Source: JADLBR01 sp020847615
GTDB lineage: Bacteria > Verrucomicrobiota > Verrucomicrobiia > JADLBR01
Length of the DNA stretch: 18,504 nt
Direction: 5' to 3'
Assembly (NCBI GenBank): GCA_026646655.1
Contig: JAPKHT010000114.1
Span: forward strand, 1-18,504
The notes under the pieces: generated by a model
Seen by the model: the letters and a program-made list of their open reading frames with translations, nothing else
What the model was told of the DNA's origin: nothing
The model's database searches: none
Part shown: positions 14,905 through 18,504 of the stretch, in pieces
Position numbering within the stretch: the stretch's first letter is position 1
Layout: every line of letters starts with the position of its first letter
Translations under genes and position numbers: made by a program

Positions 14905-14924
14905 TTCAAAAATAGTAATACTAT
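14895..14924 (+). promoter_or_regulatory. NikR-like operator over the cbiM promoter
   Basis: ATGTTAC (14895-14901), 13 nt, GTAATAC (14915-14921) matches 12 of 14 half-site positions of the GTGTTAC-N13/14-GTAACAC pattern I recall for nickel repressor NikR outside enterobacteria. It covers the -10 and the expected start, where a repressor would block. A second, overlapping dyad is perfect: ATAGTA-A-TACTAT (14912-14924). Which of the two is bound, and by what protein, cannot be settled here; no nikR gene is in the window. Confidence 0.4.
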
Positions 14925-14936
14925 GGAGGGCGGCCG

Positions 14937-15971
14937 ATGCACATGGCGGATGCTTTGATCTCCCCCGCGGTGGGCGGGGGGATGTGGGTGGCGAGCGCGG
15001 GGCTGATCGGCTACTGCGCGCGGAAGGTGCGGGCGTGCCTGGACGACAGGCGGGTCCCGCTGATGGGGGTGCTGGGGGCGTTCGTGTTCGCGGGGCAGAT
15101 GATCAATTTCAGCATCCCGGGGACCGGTTCGAGCGGGCATCTGGGGGGAGGGCTGCTGCTGGCGATCCTGCTGGGGCCATCGGCGGCGTTCCTGACCATC
15201 GCGTCGGTGCTGACGGTGCAGGCGCTGTTCTTCGCCGACGGCGGATTGCTGGCGCTGGGGTGCAATATATTCAACCTGGGCTTCTTCCCGTGTTTCGTGG
15301 CCTACCCGCTGGTCTATCGCCCATTGGTGGGACGGGATCCGAACCCTGGCCGGATCGCGGTGGCGGCGACGGTGGCTGCGGTGATCGGGTTGCAGATGGG
15401 GGCGTTCTGCGTGGTGATGGAGACGCTGCTGTCCGGTGTTTCGGAGCTGCCCTTCGGCAAGTTCTTGTTGTTGATGCAGCCGATCCATCTGGCGATCGGG
15501 GTTGTGGAGGGGTTGGTGACTGCGGCGGTGGTGGGCTTTGTCTGGAAGGCGCGGCCGGAGGTGCTGGATTTGGATCGCGCGATGGCACCGGACGCCGGAG
15601 GCCTGCGCCCGGTGCTCATCGGCCTACTGGTGGCGGCGGTGGTTGTGGGAGGCGGCCTGAGCTGGTTTGCCTCCACGCATCCCGACGGACTGGAGTGGGC
15701 GATGTTCCGGACGGCTGGCGCAGGGGAGTTGGAGGCGCCCGCCGACGGGGCGCACGGGGCGCTGGCCCAGGTGCAGGAGACCACGGCGCTGATGCCCGAC
15801 TATGGATTCAAGGCGGCCGCCGCAGAGGAGGGTGACGCGGAGCAGCAGCCGGTTTGGCCGGCGGTGGATACGGGCACATCGGTTGCGGGTCTGGTTGGCG
15901 GGGGCCTAACGCTTGCGGCGGCCTTCCTTATCGGGTGGTTGTTGAAGCGTCGGCGCCAGGCGAAGGCCTGA
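14937..15971 (+). CDS. cbiM: CbiM-CbiN fusion, S component of a Ni/Co ECF importer
   Basis: A 344-residue inner-membrane protein that binds Ni2+ or Co2+ for the ECF transporter. The start is ATG 14937 with GGAGGG 6 nt before it. It gives the invariant N-terminus MHMADALISP, in which Met1 and His2 chelate the metal once the N-terminus is free. The other expected ligand, His68, lies in GTGSSGHLGGG. Membrane helices span ~1-205 (GVLGAFVFAGQMINF, AIGVVEGLVTAAVVG). Residues ~225-340 form the CbiN/NikN part: a helix (VLIGLLVAAVVVGG), the HPDGLEW motif at 248-254, an extracytoplasmic stretch and a last helix ending KRRRQAKA. Ni and Co cannot be told apart from this sequence alone. Confidence 0.92.
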   Translation: MHMADALISPAVGGGMWVASAGLIGYCARKVRACLDDRRVPLMGVLGAFVFAGQMINFSIPGTGSSGHLGGGLLLAILLGPSAAFLTIASVLTVQALFFADGGLLALGCNIFNLGFFPCFVAYPLVYRPLVGRDPNPGRIAVAATVAAVIGLQMGAFCVVMETLLSGVSELPFGKFLLLMQPIHLAIGVVEGLVTAAVVGFVWKARPEVLDLDRAMAPDAGGLRPVLIGLLVAAVVVGGGLSWFASTHPDGLEWAMFRTAGAGELEAPADGAHGALAQVQETTALMPDYGFKAAAAEEGDAEQQPVWPAVDTGTSVAGLVGGGLTLAAAFLIGWLLKRRRQAKA

Positions 15972-16015
15972 CGGATCCGCTGGAATTCGCCCGCGATTCC
16001 GTTTAGGGGAGTCCT

Positions 16016-16828
16016 GTGGCGGTGATCGAATCGAGGTTCGCGGACATCGGCTGGATGGACGCGCTGTCTGGCCGGGACACGCCGCTGCGGCGGATCGATC
16101 CCCGGGCGAAATTGTTGGCGACGCTTGGGTTCATCCTGGCGGTGCTATCGTTTCCGAAGTACGAGGTCGCGGGGCTGCTGCCCTTCTTTCTGTACCCGGT
16201 CGTACTGATGTCGATCGGCGACGTGCCGGTGGCGTTCGTGCTGCGGCGGCTGGCGGTGGTTGCGCCGTTCGCTGTTTTCGTGGGCATGTTCAATCCCTTG
16301 CTGGACCGTCAGGTGGTGGCCGGCGTCGGGCCATGGGTGATGACCGGCGGGTGGCTGTCGTTTGCCTCGATCCTGCTGCGGTTCGCGCTGACGGTGGGCG
16401 CGACGCTGGTGGTGGTGGCGGGCACGGGCATCCATGACGTGTGCCGGGGGCTTGGCGCCCTCGGGGTGCCGGCGGCGTTCACGGCGCAGGTGCTGTTCCT
16501 GTACCGCTATCTCTTCGTGCTGGTGGATGACGGGATGCGCATGGCGCGGGCCCGGGCGCTGCGCTCGTTTGGCGGGCGCGGCATGGGGATGCGGGTGTAC
16601 GGGCACATGTTGGGCAGCCTGCTGCTGCGCACGATGGGCCGCGCCGAGCGCATCCATCTGGCCATGAGGTGCCGGGGGTTCGACGGACAAGTGCGGACCC
16701 TGACCCGGCTGCGGTTCGGTTTCGCCGATGCCCTTTTCCTGCTGGGTTGGCCGACCGCCTTCGTGCTGCTGCGTTGTTTCGATCTGCCCCGGCGCGTGGG
16801 CGGGTGGATCCTGGGGGCCGGCACATGA
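16016..16828 (+). CDS. cbiQ: CbiQ, T component of the Ni/Co ECF importer
   Basis: A 270-residue membrane coupling protein that links CbiM to the ATPase. It starts at GTG 16016 after AGGGGAG. Typical features are LRRIDPRAKLLATLGFILAV at the start, several membrane helices, and the two cytoplasmic coupling-helix motifs. The first is MARARALRSFGGRG (A-R with Ser replacing the usual final Gly); the second is LAMRCRGFDG (A-x-x-R-G). It lies 44 nt after cbiM, and its TGA overlaps the ATG of cbiO (ATGA), so it is translationally coupled to cbiO. Length is normal for the family. Confidence 0.9.
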   Translation: MAVIESRFADIGWMDALSGRDTPLRRIDPRAKLLATLGFILAVLSFPKYEVAGLLPFFLYPVVLMSIGDVPVAFVLRRLAVVAPFAVFVGMFNPLLDRQVVAGVGPWVMTGGWLSFASILLRFALTVGATLVVVAGTGIHDVCRGLGALGVPAAFTAQVLFLYRYLFVLVDDGMRMARARALRSFGGRGMGMRVYGHMLGSLLLRTMGRAERIHLAMRCRGFDGQVRTLTRLRFGFADALFLLGWPTAFVLLRCFDLPRRVGGWILGAGT

Positions 16829-17589
16829 GCCATCATACCGTCGAGGCGCGGGACCTTTATCACACCTACCCCGATGGGACCGCGGCCCTTCGGGGCATCA
16901 CCTTTTGCATCACGCACGGGGAATCCGTGGCGATCGTCGGTGAAAACGGCGCCGGAAAATCGACGCTCCTTATGCACCTCAATGGTTACCTCGCGCCGAC
17001 GGGGGGCGCCGTGCGCGTCGGGGGATTGCCATTGAACCGCGACACCTTGCCCGCGGTGCGGCGGGCCGTGGGCATGGTCTTTCAGGATCCGGATGACCAG
17101 TTGTTCATGCCGACGGTTTTTGAGGACGTGGCGTTTGGGCCGCTGAACCTGGGCCTGCCGCCGGGGGAGGTCGAGGGACGGGTGGCGAGGGCGCTCGAGA
17201 CCGTCGGGATGGAGGGGCTTGGCAATCGGCCGCCTTACAAGCTCTCCGGCGGGGAGAAGCGGGCCGCGGCGATCGCCACCGTGTTGGCCATGGAGCCCGA
17301 CATTCTGGTGATGGACGAGCCGAGCGCCAGCCTCGACCCGCGGTCCCGGCGACGCCTCATCGAATTGCTCCGCTCGTTCTCGCACACGAAGATCATCGCG
17401 ACCCATGATCTCGACATGGCCCTGGATCTGTGCGAGCGCACGCTGGTGCTCCACGAGGGCCTGGTTGCCGCCGACGGGCCGACGCGCGATATCTTGCGCG
17501 ACGAGTCGATCCTCGGGCCGTGCTCGCTGGAGAAGCCCCTCCGGCTCCAGGGGTGCCCGATCTGCGCGCCACCCCGTGCGACTGCCTGA
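16825..17589 (+). CDS. cbiO: CbiO, ATPase of the Ni/Co ECF importer
   Basis: A 254-residue cytoplasmic ABC ATPase. Motifs: Walker A GENGAGKST, Q-loop MVFQDPDDQLFMPTV (the ECF-type DPDDQ), signature LSGGEKR, Walker B ILVMDEPSASLDP and H-loop THDLDM. It starts at ATG 16825 inside the cbiQ stop. The C-terminal tail is unusual in ending RLQGCPICAPPRATA with a C-x-x-C pair after the ATPase fold. It is the last gene of the cbiMQO operon and faces the znuA-like gene. Confidence 0.94.
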   Translation: MSHHTVEARDLYHTYPDGTAALRGITFCITHGESVAIVGENGAGKSTLLMHLNGYLAPTGGAVRVGGLPLNRDTLPAVRRAVGMVFQDPDDQLFMPTVFEDVAFGPLNLGLPPGEVEGRVARALETVGMEGLGNRPPYKLSGGEKRAAAIATVLAMEPDILVMDEPSASLDPRSRRRLIELLRSFSHTKIIATHDLDMALDLCERTLVLHEGLVAADGPTRDILRDESILGPCSLEKPLRLQGCPICAPPRATA

Positions 17590-17598
17590 GACTTCACG

Positions 17599-17629
17599 CT
17601 GCCGCAGGTTTGGGTCTCGCCAGCGGCAG
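17599..17629. terminator. Weak hairpin between convergent cbiO and znuA
   Basis: CTGCCGC (17599-17605) pairs with GCGGCAG (17623-17629) around a 17-nt loop, 10 nt past the cbiO stop. There is no T-tract on either side. Nothing else is recognisable in the 117-nt gap between the two genes. Confidence 0.3.
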
Positions 17630-17706
17630 GTTACAGCAAGAGATCGCGATGTTTCGCGCGGGACGTCCCCGGGGGTGGGATCCAGGACTCCGGCGCCCCG
17701 TGCGGA

Positions 17707-18504
17707 CTATTCGCTGCGCGTGCGAACGATCCGGGTTAGCGCGGCGAGGTTCTTCTCCATCGCCTCCAGGTAGGCATCCCGGGCCTTCTCGGGCGCCTCG
17801 GGCCCCGTGACGACCGGATCGAGCACGCCGAATTCGACCCCGGTCTCCCGGCGGATCGCCTGCGCCCCCGATGCCGGATACTGCGGTTCCGCGAACACCG
17901 CCACCACCTTCGATGATTTCACCAGGTCGATCGTCCTGGCGAGTTCTCGCGGCGAGGGTTCGGTGCCCGGTTCCCGTTGCACCACCGCCGCGACCTCCAG
18001 CCCGAATTCCCGCGCGAAGTACGGAAAGGCCTCGTGGAACGTGATCACCCGCTTGCCGCTCAGGGGCCGGAGTTCCGTCGCCATCCGCTTGCGCAATGCC
18101 TCCAGCTTGTCCGCGTAGGCCCTCGCGTTCGCCCGGTACGCGTCGCCGCGTTCCGGATCGATCGCCGCCAAAGCCTTCGCGATGTTCCAGACCTGCTGGA
18201 TCGCCAGCTCCGGGCTCACCCAGACGTGCTCGTTGAGGTCGCCGTTGCCGTGGTCATGATCATGGTCGTGGCCATGGTGGTGCCCCGCCTCGTTCTTCAG
18301 GAAACGGATGCCGCGGCTCGCCTCGACGATCTTGAGTTTCGGGCGCTGCGCGACGGCCTTTCCGATGAAGTTCTCCATGCCGCCGCCGTTGACCACCAGG
18401 ACGTCCGCGTCAGACAGTCGCCGCATGTGCACCGTCGTGAGCTGGAAGTCGTGCAGGCAGCCCGCGATGGGCTCCGTCAGGTTCTCCACCGTCACCCCTT
18501 CCAC
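17707..18504 (-). CDS. znuA: ZnuA-like zinc ABC transporter substrate-binding protein (5' end missing)
   Basis: The gene runs off the window, so the signal sequence and first ~45-55 residues are not seen; 265 residues are visible. Cluster A-I binding-protein features are EPIAGCLHDFQLT, then LSDADVLVVNGGGMENFI, then the His-rich loop HHHGHDHDHDHG (visible residues 75-86). Next come NEHVW, then KRVITFHEAFPYFAREFGLEV, then EPQYPA and GVLDPV. Predicted ligands are His18, His93 and His157 with Asp229 (visible numbering). Three His plus a charged His loop is the Zn-specific ZnuA pattern rather than the Mn type. The protein captures Zn2+ in the periplasm for a ZnuBC importer, which is not in the window and may lie beyond the right edge. 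The visible start at 18504 is only the window edge. Confidence 0.9.
   Translation of the reverse strand: MEGVTVENLTEPIAGCLHDFQLTTVHMRRLSDADVLVVNGGGMENFIGKAVAQRPKLKIVEASRGIRFLKNEAGHHHGHDHDHDHGNGDLNEHVWVSPELAIQQVWNIAKALAAIDPERGDAYRANARAYADKLEALRKRMATELRPLSGKRVITFHEAFPYFAREFGLEVAAVVQREPGTEPSPRELARTIDLVKSSKVVAVFAEPQYPASGAQAIRRETGVEFGVLDPVVTGPEAPEKARDAYLEAMEKNLAALTRIVRTRSE

Noticed and set aside
14816..14936. Cobalamin riboswitch before cbiM
   Set aside because: The predicted leader is only ~26 nt and no B12-box-like sequence is present in the gap.

Overview
This is an 18.5 kb, very GC-rich window devoted almost entirely to transition-metal traffic across a Gram-negative envelope. High GC and several families of small dispersed palindromic repeats point to an environmental member of the Planctomycetes-Verrucomicrobia-Chlamydiae group, most likely Verrucomicrobiota or Kiritimatiellota. 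The closest hints are motifs built on TTTGGAGTGCGG and on GTAGCCACGGTC/GACCGTGG. That placement rests on memory of such repeats and is moderate-confidence; there is no rRNA or marker gene. Both ends cut through genes, so this looks like a whole contig or an arbitrary cut.

Left part (1-7865, + strand): ferrous and ferric iron uptake. A probable HAD-hydrolase fragment runs in another frame into the beginning of a PchR-like AraC-family regulator that looks 5'-truncated. Next come feoA and feoB (Fe2+ permease), a coiled-coil/beta-barrel outer-membrane porin, a TonB-dependent receptor, and a 10-cysteine CWC-family protein translationally linked to the receptor. Each of the three larger intergenic gaps here holds a copy, or partial copy, of the same repeat family.

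Middle part (7930-14812, - strand): an RND heavy-metal efflux operon. In transcription order it encodes a tiny Cys/His-rich exported protein (CzcI-like), an unrecognised exported Cys-containing protein, a CzcC/TolC-like outer-membrane factor, a CzcB-like adaptor lipoprotein with a His-rich stretch, and a CzcA-type pump. The pump carries the DFG-x-x-VD ... VEN signature of divalent-cation (Co/Zn/Cd/Ni) pumps rather than Cu/Ag pumps. The outer-membrane factor and the adaptor each have a dispersed palindromic repeat read through in frame just before the signal sequence.

Right part (14877-18504): diverging from the efflux operon is a cbiMQO energy-coupling-factor importer for nickel or cobalt, with CbiN fused to CbiM. 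The 120-bp divergent control region holds a good sigma70 promoter for cbiM, a NikR-like inverted repeat over its -10, and a TTGACA element for the efflux direction. Convergent with cbiO is a 5'-incomplete znuA-like zinc-binding lipoprotein or periplasmic protein gene that runs off the end.

The genes read as a metal-homeostasis island: Fe, Ni/Co and Zn import combined with divalent-metal export. Import and export of what may be the same metal share one control region.
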